Shown here piece after piece: positions 47,628 through 57,286 of a DNA stretch of 64,000 nt (position 1 is its first letter; each line of letters begins with the position of its first letter). The position numbers were made by a program, and so were the translations under genes. Source of the stretch: a virus; IMG/VR virus record IMGVR_UViG_3300036846_000743, positions 162,074 to 226,073 of that record. One strand, given 5' to 3'. The notes below the pieces were generated by a model, which had not been told where the DNA came from, made no database searches, and worked only from the letters and a program-made list of their open reading frames with translations.

Positions 47628-50600
47628 CCGGGATCCCCAAGGACCGACCGCGCTCCGGATCGATCGCCTGTCCCCAATTCAGGAAAACCGAGCAATCGAC
47701 CTTGAAGTGATAGGGCTTCTCCAAGCAACGCCCGCCGCGCCCGGCAGCCTCCATCTTCTTCTTGTCGTCAAAGCGGATGCCATCAAGCGTTCGTGGCATG
47801 ATCTCCACGTCATCAGACAGCGCCAAGACGACCGCTTCGCGAACCTCCTCGATATGCGGAATTTTCACCTCCAGCATAACAGCGTCATGGATCTGGAGCA
47901 CGGTCCGGAACTTGTTGCGGAACCCGTTTATCCGGAGCTGGCGCAGGTTATACATGCCCAGCAAGATAGCGTCTGCCACCAGGTTCTGGATCGGATAGTT
48001 CTTGGCCGATCGGCCCTGGTCAGCCTGGGCTGACTTATCGTCAACCCTGCCGAACCGCCGCATCCGACCGAATGCTCCGACCAGATATGGCGTCCTGCTG
48101 CCAGGCCGCGCTTCGCATTCGGCCAGGAACGAACTGGCGGCCGGATAACGCTTGTAGTAGTTATCGATCAGCCGCTGACACTCCTGTACTGAAACATCAG
48201 CACCCTCTTCGCGGCACTGTCGCGACAGTGCCTCGGCACTACGCCCGTAAGGAACGCCGAACCTCACGTTCTTCGCAGCCACGCGCAGCCCAGGCTTGCC
48301 CAGGGCCTTGAGCGCCTTCTTGTTCGGGTCGCAGCTCAGCTTAAACGCCTCGACGGCTGTCGAAGAATGAAGATCCAGGAAGTCCGGATCATCCTCCGGA
48401 AGCATGGCCCGATTGACGTCCTCGATCATCTTCTCATCCCCGGACTCCCAGGCCAGGGCGGCAATCTCGGCCGCGATGATGTCGAACTCCATGAGCACCG
48501 TGGGCACATCGTCCCATTCACCGGCCGTCACGATCGACCGGATCGGGTTCTTGTAGAGAGGCGCACCCAGGATCTTGGTGTAGTCACCAATCACCTCGCC
48601 GTCTTCCACGTGTCCGAGGATGCGCGCGTAGTCATCCTCGCGGCGCTTGGCCAGGTTCTGGAGATTGGGGCCCGAACTCGAGCAACGACCCGTCTCAACG
48701 GGGTAGAACCGGCTGCGCACCCGGCTGTCCCGCGTATTGACGTAGCTCAGGAAGCCGCCGTCGAACTCGTCCGCCTCGTCGAAGACCACACTGCCGTTGG
48801 CTTCGGCACCCATGGCCTCGCCGATCTTGGGTGGACGAAGTACCGACTGGAGCACCTGGCGGATGTAACGGATGTCCCGCAGCTTCTTGACCCGATCATC
48901 CGTGTGGGCAAAGATCCCCAGAACTTCCTTGTCCACGGCCGGCACGAGCAATTGCTTATCCCTCGGGTTAAGGGTACCCCACGATCTCGACGGCTTACCC
49001 GTAGTCTTGATCGGCACCTTGCCGAGTTTCATCTCGGGATCGGGCATTTGCGGCCGGTTCTTGCCGGTTTTCTTGTCAATGACACGACTGAACTCCTCGC
49101 CGAAAAGCCACGCGCGCACCTGTGCCGGCGAGTTGGGATTGAATGATGGCCAGTTCAATTCCTCGCGGAGCGACGTGGTCAGCCGTTCCTTGACCAGCTC
49201 GAAGACCTTGATCAGCTCCTTGCCGCGATCGACATCGACTGTCACGCCGGTCTCTTCCATCTCCAGGAAGGTGAGCCCGGCCAGCATCGTTCGCCAGTAT
49301 GGTTCCCGTGAACTCTTGTGCCAGACATCCTGATCCAGGAATCCGTCACCATCGTTCAGGGTCCGGGCGAAGTTGAACCTCCAGAACAACCGAAGCGTCG
49401 CGTCGGCGTCATAGAGTGCGTAGGGCACAAGCACGTTATCGGGGATATCACCATATCCGCCCAGGTCCCGGAGTTTGATCCCCATTTCCTTGGCAATCCG
49501 GACCTTGGCTTCCTCCACATCGACGCTCCAGCGCGGGATCGTCGTCCAGCGCATGGCCAGCTGCTCCAGATCGAAGCTCTCCGTAGCCTCGAAGACTGCA
49601 TGCGTCATGTAGCCGGTGTCGAAGCCGCCCGTGTAACGGGTCATCTCCCATGGTTCGTGCGGCTCCACGAGCTGGTTACGGTCAACAAGGTCTCGCGATA
49701 CCAGTACTGGTGCCCGTTTCTCGGCCTCGGCATTCGCATCCTCCTCGATCTGGAACTTGGCAATCTTCTTGCGGTATGCAACACCATTGATCCGCTTCGG
49801 CAGTCGTTCCCTCCTCTGCTCCTCGGTCTCGCCTTTCGGCCCTGGTTCCTGCGGCGACGGGACCGTCCAGAGCGGAGCGAAGTCAATCCCCAGAAACTCG
49901 CGGATCCAGGGAATGTCCGCTTTGAAGAAGTGACCGCCGTGGCGGGTCTTGATGTGGATCTCGCCGTTGCTATGTCGGCCATCGATCAGGCGCCGAAGCT
50001 CGCGAGCGATCAACTCGGTGGTAGGACGCCCGAGGCCACCTCCTTGATCCGACAGGCCAACACAGGTGGCCTTCATGGGAGCCCTCCTGTAGTTGCCCCC
50101 GACAGAGAACTGGATGGTTCGCAGGTACGACCCAGGATCGCCAGGATGGCGGCCATGCCATTCCGCGTCCCAGGCGATCGGCAGGTCACCGTCGATCTCG
50201 GAGTCCCATTCACGACTGGCCTTCTCAAGGATATTGTCTATCACCCTGGCCAGATGCTTCGGCGTGTAGCAGACCGAATGATCCCTCGTGCTCTCGATAT
50301 CCTGCGGCCGCTCGCCCTTGATCAGCTCGGTGAGCTGCCTGAGTCCTGATAGCAGATCGGGATACGCCTCCTGCATGCGGAAGATGTAAGCCGGGTGCGG
50401 CATGCCTATGATCTGGACCGTCTGCTCGCCGTAAGAGCCCAGATCATCGAAAGCTGCGTGGGTCTCGGCATCGAACGGCGGGAAGTTGTACTTCATTTCG
50501 ACGACCCGGCCAGTCATGTTGCCGACGGTGAAACCCTTACCCAGGACCGCCCTGATTGCCTCGGTGCCGAGACAGGCGATGAACTTGGGTCGGACCAGGA

Positions 50601-51258
50601 GGATCTCCTGCCAGAGCAGCGGCGCGCAGTTCTTGAGCCACGCCTGCTGCATGGTCCCCGACGTGGGGTCCAGCCTGTTGAACTTCACGGTGTTGGTGAC
50701 ATACCAGTTGCTCCGGGCCTCCAGCGAGACTCCAAGCTCGCGAAGCGCACGGTGCAGTGGTTCGGACGACTGGCCGATAAAATTCTGCTCAAAGGTAAGC
50801 TCCTCAGCACCTGGATGCTTACCGATGATCATGACGTCGGAGTGATAACGCGGGCCGGCAGCTTTCCTGTATTCGACCCATTCGTAGTCCTGGCTGTTTA
50901 CCGAGCTGTTCCTCGAGTTGAAGAACGGCGGCAATGACCAGCGCCCACCCCGCAGGAATGTGGCGTTGACGAACTGGCCCTTGAAGCTGACCTGAAGTTG
51001 CCACTTGCGCTTGTAGAGCGCATTGCGGTAGAGATGTTCCAGGCCGATCATGGCCGGATCGTCGCGCGCCATCTTGGCCGAGACCTTGGATTCGGTCAGC
51101 TGGAGTACGGTCCTGGCAAAGTCAGGACCAGCCGCCGGAATGAGCGGATGGTCCATTGGCACCAGATGCTTCCATGCGTAGCGAGCCCAGCGTTGCTCGC
51201 GGGACAAATTCTTGACGTCGTCGAAAGTGGTGGAATCATCGTCTTTGGTCGTGGTCAT
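47608..51258 (-). CDS. Uracil-DNA glycosylase / DNA polymerase A fusion
   Basis: 1216 residues from ATG 51258 (GGGAG). Residues about 140-310 are a family-4-type UDG: VMIIGKHPGAEELTF and IIGMPHPAYIFR. Residues about 355-640 form a 3'-5' exonuclease (AWDAEWHG; YALYDADATLRLF). The polymerase follows: TGRCSSSGPNLQNLAKR, motif A EFDIIAAEIAALA, motif B RVAAKNVRFGVPYG, motif C QIHDAVMLEV. In motif C the usual Glu after Asp is Ala. Phage SPO1 polymerase is a known UDG-PolA fusion. It replicates the genome. Confidence 0.9.
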   Translation of the reverse strand: MTTTKDDDSTTFDDVKNLSREQRWARYAWKHLVPMDHPLIPAAGPDFARTVLQLTESKVSAKMARDDPAMIGLEHLYRNALYKRKWQLQVSFKGQFVNATFLRGGRWSLPPFFNSRNSSVNSQDYEWVEYRKAAGPRYHSDVMIIGKHPGAEELTFEQNFIGQSSEPLHRALRELGVSLEARSNWYVTNTVKFNRLDPTSGTMQQAWLKNCAPLLWQEILLVRPKFIACLGTEAIRAVLGKGFTVGNMTGRVVEMKYNFPPFDAETHAAFDDLGSYGEQTVQIIGMPHPAYIFRMQEAYPDLLSGLRQLTELIKGERPQDIESTRDHSVCYTPKHLARVIDNILEKASREWDSEIDGDLPIAWDAEWHGRHPGDPGSYLRTIQFSVGGNYRRAPMKATCVGLSDQGGGLGRPTTELIARELRRLIDGRHSNGEIHIKTRHGGHFFKADIPWIREFLGIDFAPLWTVPSPQEPGPKGETEEQRRERLPKRINGVAYRKKIAKFQIEEDANAEAEKRAPVLVSRDLVDRNQLVEPHEPWEMTRYTGGFDTGYMTHAVFEATESFDLEQLAMRWTTIPRWSVDVEEAKVRIAKEMGIKLRDLGGYGDIPDNVLVPYALYDADATLRLFWRFNFARTLNDGDGFLDQDVWHKSSREPYWRTMLAGLTFLEMEETGVTVDVDRGKELIKVFELVKERLTTSLREELNWPSFNPNSPAQVRAWLFGEEFSRVIDKKTGKNRPQMPDPEMKLGKVPIKTTGKPSRSWGTLNPRDKQLLVPAVDKEVLGIFAHTDDRVKKLRDIRYIRQVLQSVLRPPKIGEAMGAEANGSVVFDEADEFDGGFLSYVNTRDSRVRSRFYPVETGRCSSSGPNLQNLAKRREDDYARILGHVEDGEVIGDYTKILGAPLYKNPIRSIVTAGEWDDVPTVLMEFDIIAAEIAALAWESGDEKMIEDVNRAMLPEDDPDFLDLHSSTAVEAFKLSCDPNKKALKALGKPGLRVAAKNVRFGVPYGRSAEALSRQCREEGADVSVQECQRLIDNYYKRYPAASSFLAECEARPGSRTPYLVGAFGRMRRFGRVDDKSAQADQGRSAKNYPIQNLVADAILLGMYNLRQLRINGFRNKFRTVLQIHDAVMLEVKIPHIEEVREAVVLALSDDVEIMPRTLDGIRFDDKKKMEAAGRGGRCLEKPYHFKVDCSVFLNWGQAIDPERGRSLGIPDEYLGK

Positions 51259-51310
51259 CGCAGTCTCCCTTGTCAGCCAATGATAGGCATGCGCGGGAAA
51301 GGGATCGAAG

Positions 51311-52438
51311 TCAGGCAAAGCTGGCGATGTCGATCCCCTTCGCATCGCCAGCGGCGTAGATCAGGTTCCAGATCGTTTCATAGTCGAAATTCCCAGGGTC
51401 TTTCCCGTGGGGTAAGTGGACTCGCACGGCTGCCCCACCGGTCTTGGCATAACTGTTCCCCAGGCTGGTGAAAGCCAGAGCCAGCCGCCGCTGTTCTTTG
51501 TAGTCTTGATCGGCGTCAGGATCAAGCATGAGCACCAGGCAACGGGGCTCGCTGCTGTAAGCTGTCAGGCTCGCAAGCCTGAACATCTGGTGCGCCGTGA
51601 TTGACTTGCCCAGCAGCGCCACCGCAGCGTCGCCGACGGTCCAGACGCCGGTCACGCCTTCGACCACAACGATGATCCGGCCCTGGGATGCTCGATCCCA
51701 ATTGTAGAGGATCCTGCGCTTCTTCATGCCCGGCAGGTTGTAATACTTCCGGACCCCACAGGCGCTCCAGTTCAGTTCGCCGATGTAACGGGCCTGCCAG
51801 CCGACCAGCTGGTGTTCCATCTCGATGGGGACCACGAGCCGGCCCTGGACCTGGGAAAACTCGAATGCCTTGCGGCAATAACACAGGCCATACTTGCGGC
51901 CCAGCTTGGCCGCGTCGTAGCCGCGATCCTCGATGTATCGGACCGCCTGGTGATCGAACGACAACTCATCCAGACGAATAACCCGGCCTGGCATCTCGAC
52001 CGCGACGAGCGGCCCTTCATCGCTCCGGTTACCCGGCCGTGTTGCCAGCAGAAGGTTCCGCTCCCCGGCGCTCATCTCGGCACGGAACAACCGGATCTCA
52101 AGATCCTGTCGGTTCTCGACAGCCCGGCGATCACGACCTGACAGGCAACCCTCGTTGTAGCAGTTGACCAGCCAGTTGATCGTGCGACCATCATCGTCCA
52201 GCGAGCCGTAGCAATAATGGAACCAGAGCCGCTGACGGCTATCGCCGCAGTAAGGGCAGTTGACCCTGTAATACTCGCCCGACTGGATGATGTCCCACTC
52301 CATTCGCTTTTCGACGGAGTTCCAGTGTCGGCTGGCAATGACGACCTCCTCGCCTTCGTTGGCGATGGTGATCTCGCCGAACGCGCGGCGAAGCAATTCG
52401 TAAAGGCCAGGACAAAGCGGGCCGGTGAACTGCATCAT
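51311..52438 (-). CDS. DNA primase-like protein (zinc finger plus TOPRIM)
   Basis: 375 residues, tandem ATG after GGGAGGG. The N-terminal CPYCGDSRQRLWFHYC region with two more Cys (NCYNEGCLSG) is a primase zinc-binding motif. The TOPRIM part contains GRIIVVVEGVTGVWTVGDAA (catalytic Glu) and LVLMLDPDADQDYKE (DPDAD). It makes RNA primers for the phage polymerase. It lies between the polymerase and the helicase. Confidence 0.8.
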   Translation of the reverse strand: MMQFTGPLCPGLYELLRRAFGEITIANEGEEVVIASRHWNSVEKRMEWDIIQSGEYYRVNCPYCGDSRQRLWFHYCYGSLDDDGRTINWLVNCYNEGCLSGRDRRAVENRQDLEIRLFRAEMSAGERNLLLATRPGNRSDEGPLVAVEMPGRVIRLDELSFDHQAVRYIEDRGYDAAKLGRKYGLCYCRKAFEFSQVQGRLVVPIEMEHQLVGWQARYIGELNWSACGVRKYYNLPGMKKRRILYNWDRASQGRIIVVVEGVTGVWTVGDAAVALLGKSITAHQMFRLASLTAYSSEPRCLVLMLDPDADQDYKEQRRLALAFTSLGNSYAKTGGAAVRVHLPHGKDPGNFDYETIWNLIYAAGDAKGIDIASFA

Positions 52439-52441
52439 GAC

Positions 52442-52675
52442 CTACCCTCCCAGCGCCCGAAACGTGAACACGTTGCCGAGCTTGGTCCAGATCTTGATCA
52501 CGCCGTCTTTCCAACTCACCCGCTTACGTGTCAACACGACAGACTCAGCTCCGGTGGGGTGATACCACTCTCTGCCGTGAACAAGATTCAGCTTCCCGGT
52601 TGTACCAACAAGATCGCCGAATTCCTCCTGGTTGCCCGTGACCGAGATCAGCTTCACACTGACGAGTTCCATCAT
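52442..52675 (-). CDS. Small beta-rich protein
   Basis: 77 residues, ATGATG after AAGGGG and overlapping the helicase stop. Strand pattern MELVSVKLISVTGNQEEFGD and DGVIKIWTKLGNVFTFRALG. It sits between helicase and primase; a small clamp-type or regulatory partner is possible but unproven. Confidence 0.6.
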   Translation of the reverse strand: MMELVSVKLISVTGNQEEFGDLVGTTGKLNLVHGREWYHPTGAESVVLTRKRVSWKDGVIKIWTKLGNVFTFRALGG

Positions 52676-54354
52676 TCATCCCCTTCTGTGCCCGCGTATG
52701 GCTTCCACGGGGCGATCGGTGGGGCAGTCATGCCCGCCGGGACCGGCTCACCGTGGATCTCATTGTAGAGATGCGACTGGACAATCCGCTTGGTAACAAT
52801 CTTGTAATTGTTGCTCGCGTCCATCGTGCGACCGTAGCCGCCATCAAGCGATACCAGAGTGTCCATTCCCTGGTTCTCGCTGCGCCGCCCCTTGGTGTAG
52901 AAGACGCGGCAGCACCCGGTCGAACCATCCTTGACGCCAAAGACGAGGCAGTTGACCAGGTTCTCGGCGAAGTCGCGGGCCTCACCCGCATGAGCATGGT
53001 TCAGCGGGGCCGTCGGCGAGCGCGTATTGGCCTCGCCAGAAAGCTGCTGAAGCAACCACACGGTACAGCCGAATCGCTCGGCCAGCTCCATCTTGGCCAC
53101 CATCGGCGTCTCGTTGATCAGATGCCGCAGGGCTCGGTCCGGGTCCTTGTCCTGGGCCTTCAGGTACCGACGGCACATGATCTTGGTGTAGTCGACAATG
53201 ATCGTATCGATCGCCCAGCCGTACTGCTGTTGCTGCCGCTCGATGTACGAGGCCAGCTCGGGAACCCAGCCTACGCCGCGGCCATCCTTGCGCATGTCCA
53301 TCATCTGCAAATTCTGGCCGATCTGCGCATCGGCCTTGAGCAACCGCTCGTACTCGCCGTCCATCAACTCGGGATCAGCAATCTGCTGCATCTCATACCA
53401 CGTCAGCTCGTAGGGGCGCAGGTGGCCCTTGCGGCTGAGCTGATCCAGCGACTTGAGGCCCTCCAGCGTCGCTTTCCTGATGTGCGCAGCGCACGACATG
53501 ATGCGCGGCCGAATATCGCGATCGATGTCTTCCTCGTAAGACGCGAAGATGATCTGCCGGAGCCGTTCGTGGCCGGCATCGCCGTGGACGTGCCAGGCCA
53601 TACACAGCTTGGCTCGCTCCACGGCAGCTTGTACCGCGAACATGGTTTTGCCGCCGCCGAATGGCCCCAGGATCCCGTTCACGTCACCAGGAGCTTGACC
53701 ACCCATCAGGTTGTCTGCCCACTGGATCCCGATCGGTGTCGTATCGATCGTGGTCGGCACCCAGCCCGCAGGAAGCATGGTCTGAAATGGATTGCTGCCG
53801 ATCGCCTGGACGGCCCGGTCCTTGAGAGTGATCTTGTTCAGATAAGCGCCGAAGCCCATTACATTGCGGCCGCTAGCACTGTCGATCACGCGGCGGACCT
53901 TGTCCTGGATCTGCCGCTCCTGGAGGAACTTCCTCAAGAGCGTGAGGCCATACGGCACGCTCAAGTCATTCTCATTGACTCCCATGTACGCATGATAGAG
54001 AAGCCCGTTATACGGGTCGGCATCGTCGGGTCGACCGACAATATCGTTGATCAGGAACTGCGACTGCCGCAGAATCGCATCATCATCCAGAATGCGCTTG
54101 ACCTCGGTGTGGACCGCCACGTAAGGGATCCCACCGATCGTGTATAGCTTGGAGTCCCCCAGCTGGAAGAAGCCGTCGATCAAGATCCGATAATGCCGCT
54201 CAGAATTCGCATCCCAGTCGTCAATCTCGACGTGCTGACGAGCCTCGGCGTAGACTGCGGGCACCCGGATGATATGGATGAGCAACTCCTCCAACTCGGC
54301 CGGAGTCATGCGTGGCTCATCCTGTACCCCGCCACTCCCGAATTTCCCTGCCAT
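52672..54354 (-). CDS. DnaB-like replicative helicase
   Basis: 560 residues, ATG after GAGGTG. The N-terminal helical domain (about 1-200) is followed by the SF4/RecA-like motor: Walker A GPFGGGKT (230-237), Walker B TIIVDYTKIM near residue 395, and a downstream FGCTVWLLQQLSGEANTRSP with the Q/R finger. It unwinds the duplex ahead of the polymerase. Confidence 0.85.
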   Translation of the reverse strand: MAGKFGSGGVQDEPRMTPAELEELLIHIIRVPAVYAEARQHVEIDDWDANSERHYRILIDGFFQLGDSKLYTIGGIPYVAVHTEVKRILDDDAILRQSQFLINDIVGRPDDADPYNGLLYHAYMGVNENDLSVPYGLTLLRKFLQERQIQDKVRRVIDSASGRNVMGFGAYLNKITLKDRAVQAIGSNPFQTMLPAGWVPTTIDTTPIGIQWADNLMGGQAPGDVNGILGPFGGGKTMFAVQAAVERAKLCMAWHVHGDAGHERLRQIIFASYEEDIDRDIRPRIMSCAAHIRKATLEGLKSLDQLSRKGHLRPYELTWYEMQQIADPELMDGEYERLLKADAQIGQNLQMMDMRKDGRGVGWVPELASYIERQQQQYGWAIDTIIVDYTKIMCRRYLKAQDKDPDRALRHLINETPMVAKMELAERFGCTVWLLQQLSGEANTRSPTAPLNHAHAGEARDFAENLVNCLVFGVKDGSTGCCRVFYTKGRRSENQGMDTLVSLDGGYGRTMDASNNYKIVTKRIVQSHLYNEIHGEPVPAGMTAPPIAPWKPYAGTEGDE

Positions 54355-55031
54355 CAGAGCACCTCACTGTAGAAATGGTCGGCCGCCTTGCGCAACTCAT
54401 CTGGAATACGATCGCCCCAGGTAGCGTCGTACGCCTCACGGTCGAAGACATACATCCGGAATGCCTCCTGTTTGAACCGCTCAGCTACATCATCAGCGCC
54501 ACCGATCGTTCCCACGCAGTAGCGGTAGAGCGGTGACAGTTCGTTGGTTGGATCGTTCAAGGCACGGCGCGCCGCAGCCTCGACGTCCATCTTGTCGTAG
54601 AGTTGGTGGACCGTGGTCGCAGCCTTGAACCGATGATCCTCCATCTTGAGGTTCTCGCTATAGACGGTGTACGCGTCTGCGAGCATCCGCGCACGCCGCA
54701 GCGACAGCGCATTGGCAAACTGGTTGGGAAAAGGCGGTGTCGGGCTCTTCCACTCCCGGAATGTACCCCGGACCAGCAGGATCGGGCTGATCGAGTTGGA
54801 GAGCGCGTAGCGGACGATGTCGAACCAGACGGGCTTGTCGTAGACCTTGCCCTGTCCATCGCGACCACCGTCCCAGCGAGGTATAGGCTGAGATCCATAC
54901 GTGCACGGCCCGCCACCTTGCTTGGTCTCGACATGCCGACGGTACTCGAGGATGTAGTAAGTTCGTACCGTGTTGGCCATGTCATAGAGATCATGGCCGT
55001 TGTCGACCCTGTGGTTGCTGCGCGTTGGCAT
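54354..55031 (-). CDS. Hypothetical protein in the replication block
   Basis: 225 residues from ATG 55031 (GAGGCT); other ATGs at 54980 (MANTVRTYYI) are possible. Helical, with ANALSLRRARMLADAYTVYS and FKAATTVHQLYDKMDVEAAA; a beta segment PVWFDIVRYALSNSISPILL. It is coupled to the helicase (TGATG-type overlap at 54354). No family recognised. Confidence 0.55.
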   Translation of the reverse strand: MPTRSNHRVDNGHDLYDMANTVRTYYILEYRRHVETKQGGGPCTYGSQPIPRWDGGRDGQGKVYDKPVWFDIVRYALSNSISPILLVRGTFREWKSPTPPFPNQFANALSLRRARMLADAYTVYSENLKMEDHRFKAATTVHQLYDKMDVEAAARRALNDPTNELSPLYRYCVGTIGGADDVAERFKQEAFRMYVFDREAYDATWGDRIPDELRKAADHFYSEVL

Positions 55032-55042
55032 CGCCAAGAGCC

Positions 55043-56587
55043 TCAAGTGAAAAACATCCGTGCAACGCCTGAACTGGAGAATGTGCCAGCTGGCTCGATC
55101 TGCACCCAGGCGTGCTTCTTGTAAACACGGCGTCGTGCCATGGCCTGCTTGTAAAACTGCTCGTCAAACTCGTCATTGAAGTCATAGACGACACCGTATT
55201 CCTTTCCGGACTCATCGTGAATACGCGAGACGCGAGACGGTCCCTGAGTCGCATCGATGGGCGAGGAACCCCCGCCAGCCCAGATCAGGGCCGCCAGGGC
55301 GTCGAATGACACACCCAAACGCCAGACGCCGGTAGCAATGGCGCCCCGGATCTTGCCTGCTTCGAAGTCCTCGCGGAGTTGCTTGCGAACAGCAACCGTC
55401 AATGGCGTGTAGTTAACCGGCAGCAACCCGTACTTGCGGTAGTAGCCCTCATCGGCCTCGTCGATGTTGCCGTAGCAGAGCGCGAAGTCAGGCATGAGCC
55501 TGGCCAGGTGCAGCAAATGTTCAATCTTATCGACCAGCACTAAGATCTGGTCGCCTTCTTCGTAGTGCTTTTGAGCGATCTTAGCGATATGCGCATTCCG
55601 GACCTTATTCGTCCAGATGCCATGCCGTTTCCTCGCTGTATCGCCCTGTAGCCCCTTCGTCGGGTTGCCACCCATTTCCACCCGCTGCCAGCGTACCTCG
55701 ATCGGTACGACCAGCTTGAGGCCAACAGCCTCGGGGTAGGTCAGCTTAAACAGAGTCCCGCCGAAGACCGCTTCCATGCGGGCATCTGCGTTATCGGATC
55801 GTCCCTCGACGGTGGCCGTGAAGCCAAAGCGAATGGCCTGGGGGGTCGTCGTGACGATATCGGCAACGTAGGTCTCGGCGAGCAGCTCGTGAACCTCGTC
55901 GCCAAGGAACAGATCCGCAGTCCCAGCGTAATTCCCCACCGACGCAGCCGTAGCCACAGTCACGCGGGCTTGCTTGGCCCGCCCGGCTCCGCGCTGGCCG
56001 ATCGACGGCTGCGGCAGATAGCGGAGCAGCACGCGGATTGTCTTCTGCACGTTGTCAGTCGACTTCACGCAGATCAGGATCTGGGCCGTAGGTAGAAGCA
56101 TTGCCAGGGCGGCGAATAGCTCAGTCTTGCCGAAACCAGCGGCAGCATCGATCACGCCGCCGCGACGAGCCTTGTAGGCCGCCTCGATGGTCCGCAGGGC
56201 TTCTTCCTGGCGGGGCCGGAACTGGAATGACCCCAGGTTGTCCCAGTGCCACTCCAGCTGCTGAGGAAACTGGGGGGAGTCATCAACATAGCAGATCTGA
56301 TAACCCTGGCTGGCGAGTATCTTCTGTACCCGGTCATAATAACCAGCCGGGAAGTTAAGGCAGCCGTAGTCATCGATGCTGAACAGCTTGCGCTGCTCGG
56401 TCTTGATCCGCTGACCGGAAGACTTACCGAACGCTTCACGGCCGTACAGCCGCGTCACGTGCCGGTACTGCATGTAGTAGGTCAGCTCGGAATAGACGTC
56501 GATCGGCAGTGGCTCGTCGAGCCGGCTAGCCAGGTAGAGCGCATTACCGTTTCGGACCAGTAACGCTTTGAGTGGCGAAGTGATCAT
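55043..56587 (-). CDS. SF2 helicase (UvsW/XPB-like)
   Basis: 514 residues, ATG after AAGGGG. FRPRQEEALRTI is the Q-like motif, DAAAGFGKTELF (148-155) Walker A, LFLGDEVHELL the DEVH box, IRFGFTATVEGR motif III, and GVWRLGVSFDALAALIWAGG then QGPSRVSRIHD motifs V-VI. Such helicases remodel branched DNA during phage recombination-dependent replication. Confidence 0.8.
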   Translation of the reverse strand: MITSPLKALLVRNGNALYLASRLDEPLPIDVYSELTYYMQYRHVTRLYGREAFGKSSGQRIKTEQRKLFSIDDYGCLNFPAGYYDRVQKILASQGYQICYVDDSPQFPQQLEWHWDNLGSFQFRPRQEEALRTIEAAYKARRGGVIDAAAGFGKTELFAALAMLLPTAQILICVKSTDNVQKTIRVLLRYLPQPSIGQRGAGRAKQARVTVATAASVGNYAGTADLFLGDEVHELLAETYVADIVTTTPQAIRFGFTATVEGRSDNADARMEAVFGGTLFKLTYPEAVGLKLVVPIEVRWQRVEMGGNPTKGLQGDTARKRHGIWTNKVRNAHIAKIAQKHYEEGDQILVLVDKIEHLLHLARLMPDFALCYGNIDEADEGYYRKYGLLPVNYTPLTVAVRKQLREDFEAGKIRGAIATGVWRLGVSFDALAALIWAGGGSSPIDATQGPSRVSRIHDESGKEYGVVYDFNDEFDEQFYKQAMARRRVYKKHAWVQIEPAGTFSSSGVARMFFT

Positions 56588-56692
56588 TGTTCCCCTTCCG
56601 CAGTCACAAACTGCGCAAAGGGGCTTGTCAGGGCTATTTGCGCCCTGTACACTTCCTTTGGCATGTGAGGAGCCCTGGTTTTGGGATCAAGT

Positions 56693-57235
56693 TCACGCGA
56701 GCCCGTCGGGTGGCCCCCCGGCGGGCTCGCTGCTTTTCAGCACGTCGCTCTGCGGGATGGCCCTCCCCGCTGGATGAACCGACACGACAGTAAACCGGCC
56801 GTATTCGCCCGGTTTATAGGGCGAAATACCCCGGAACTTGCCAGCCACTTCCATCAACGCTACGAACGTATTGACTGTGAGATCGACCGGTAGAACACAA
56901 TCTATGCCGACAACCCGCCCAGGCAGGAACGCCTCGTGCTGGGCATACCTGGGCCGGGCGTTCTCAGGCCGGTTAGGTTCTTGGATATACCGCTGCCAAA
57001 GCCGCGGGCTGCCGTCAATAGCCGGTGACCATTCGATCTTCTTGACGGTGGCAATCGGGATATTCTTGATCCTGGCGGCATGGGTCACTATAGCTCGCCA
57101 CCAGGTCTGATGGAACAGCACTTGGCCGTCAGGGGTCCGTGGGAAGCAAAATACAGTTCCCAACCCTTCACGGGGGCGCTTATCTGCACCCAAGCAAGGC
57201 AAAATAAAACGAAGCAGGACCTTGACCTCTTGCAC
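56693..57235 (-). CDS. Conserved phage protein of unknown function
   Basis: 180 residues from a GTG after AGGAGG. VKVLLRFILPCLGADKRPRE, the TPDGQVLFHQTWWRAIV segment, AFLPGRVVGIDCVLPVDLTV and GKFRGISPYKPGEYGRFTVV are in the order of a small beta-rich phage family found beside replication genes, whose role is unknown. The 3' end forms a hairpin with the stop region (56697-56730). Confidence 0.6.
   Translation of the reverse strand: MQEVKVLLRFILPCLGADKRPREGLGTVFCFPRTPDGQVLFHQTWWRAIVTHAARIKNIPIATVKKIEWSPAIDGSPRLWQRYIQEPNRPENARPRYAQHEAFLPGRVVGIDCVLPVDLTVNTFVALMEVAGKFRGISPYKPGEYGRFTVVSVHPAGRAIPQSDVLKSSEPAGGPPDGLA
56697..56730. other. GC hairpin at the 3' end of the gene at 56693
   Basis: GCGAGCCCG pairs with CGGGCTCGC (nine base pairs) and the last codons of the gene lie inside the stem. 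TGCTTTTC follows on the plus strand. It may be a mRNA-end structure or a weak terminator; the direction is uncertain. Confidence 0.4.
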
Positions 57236-57254
57236 GTCGGATCCTCCTGCCGAC

Positions 57255-57283
57255 GCACGGCGTTACGCTGCGTAACGCCGTGC
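57255..57283. promoter_or_regulatory. Extended palindrome around TACGCTGCGTA (copy d)
   Basis: GCACGGCGTTACG, CTG and CGTAACGCCGTGC form a 13-bp stem with a 3-base loop. It is the longest and most symmetrical copy of the site and lies in the 51-base gap before the GTG at 57235. There is no T-tract, so an operator or structured leader is more likely than a terminator. Confidence 0.55.
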
Positions 57284-57286
57284 CGG

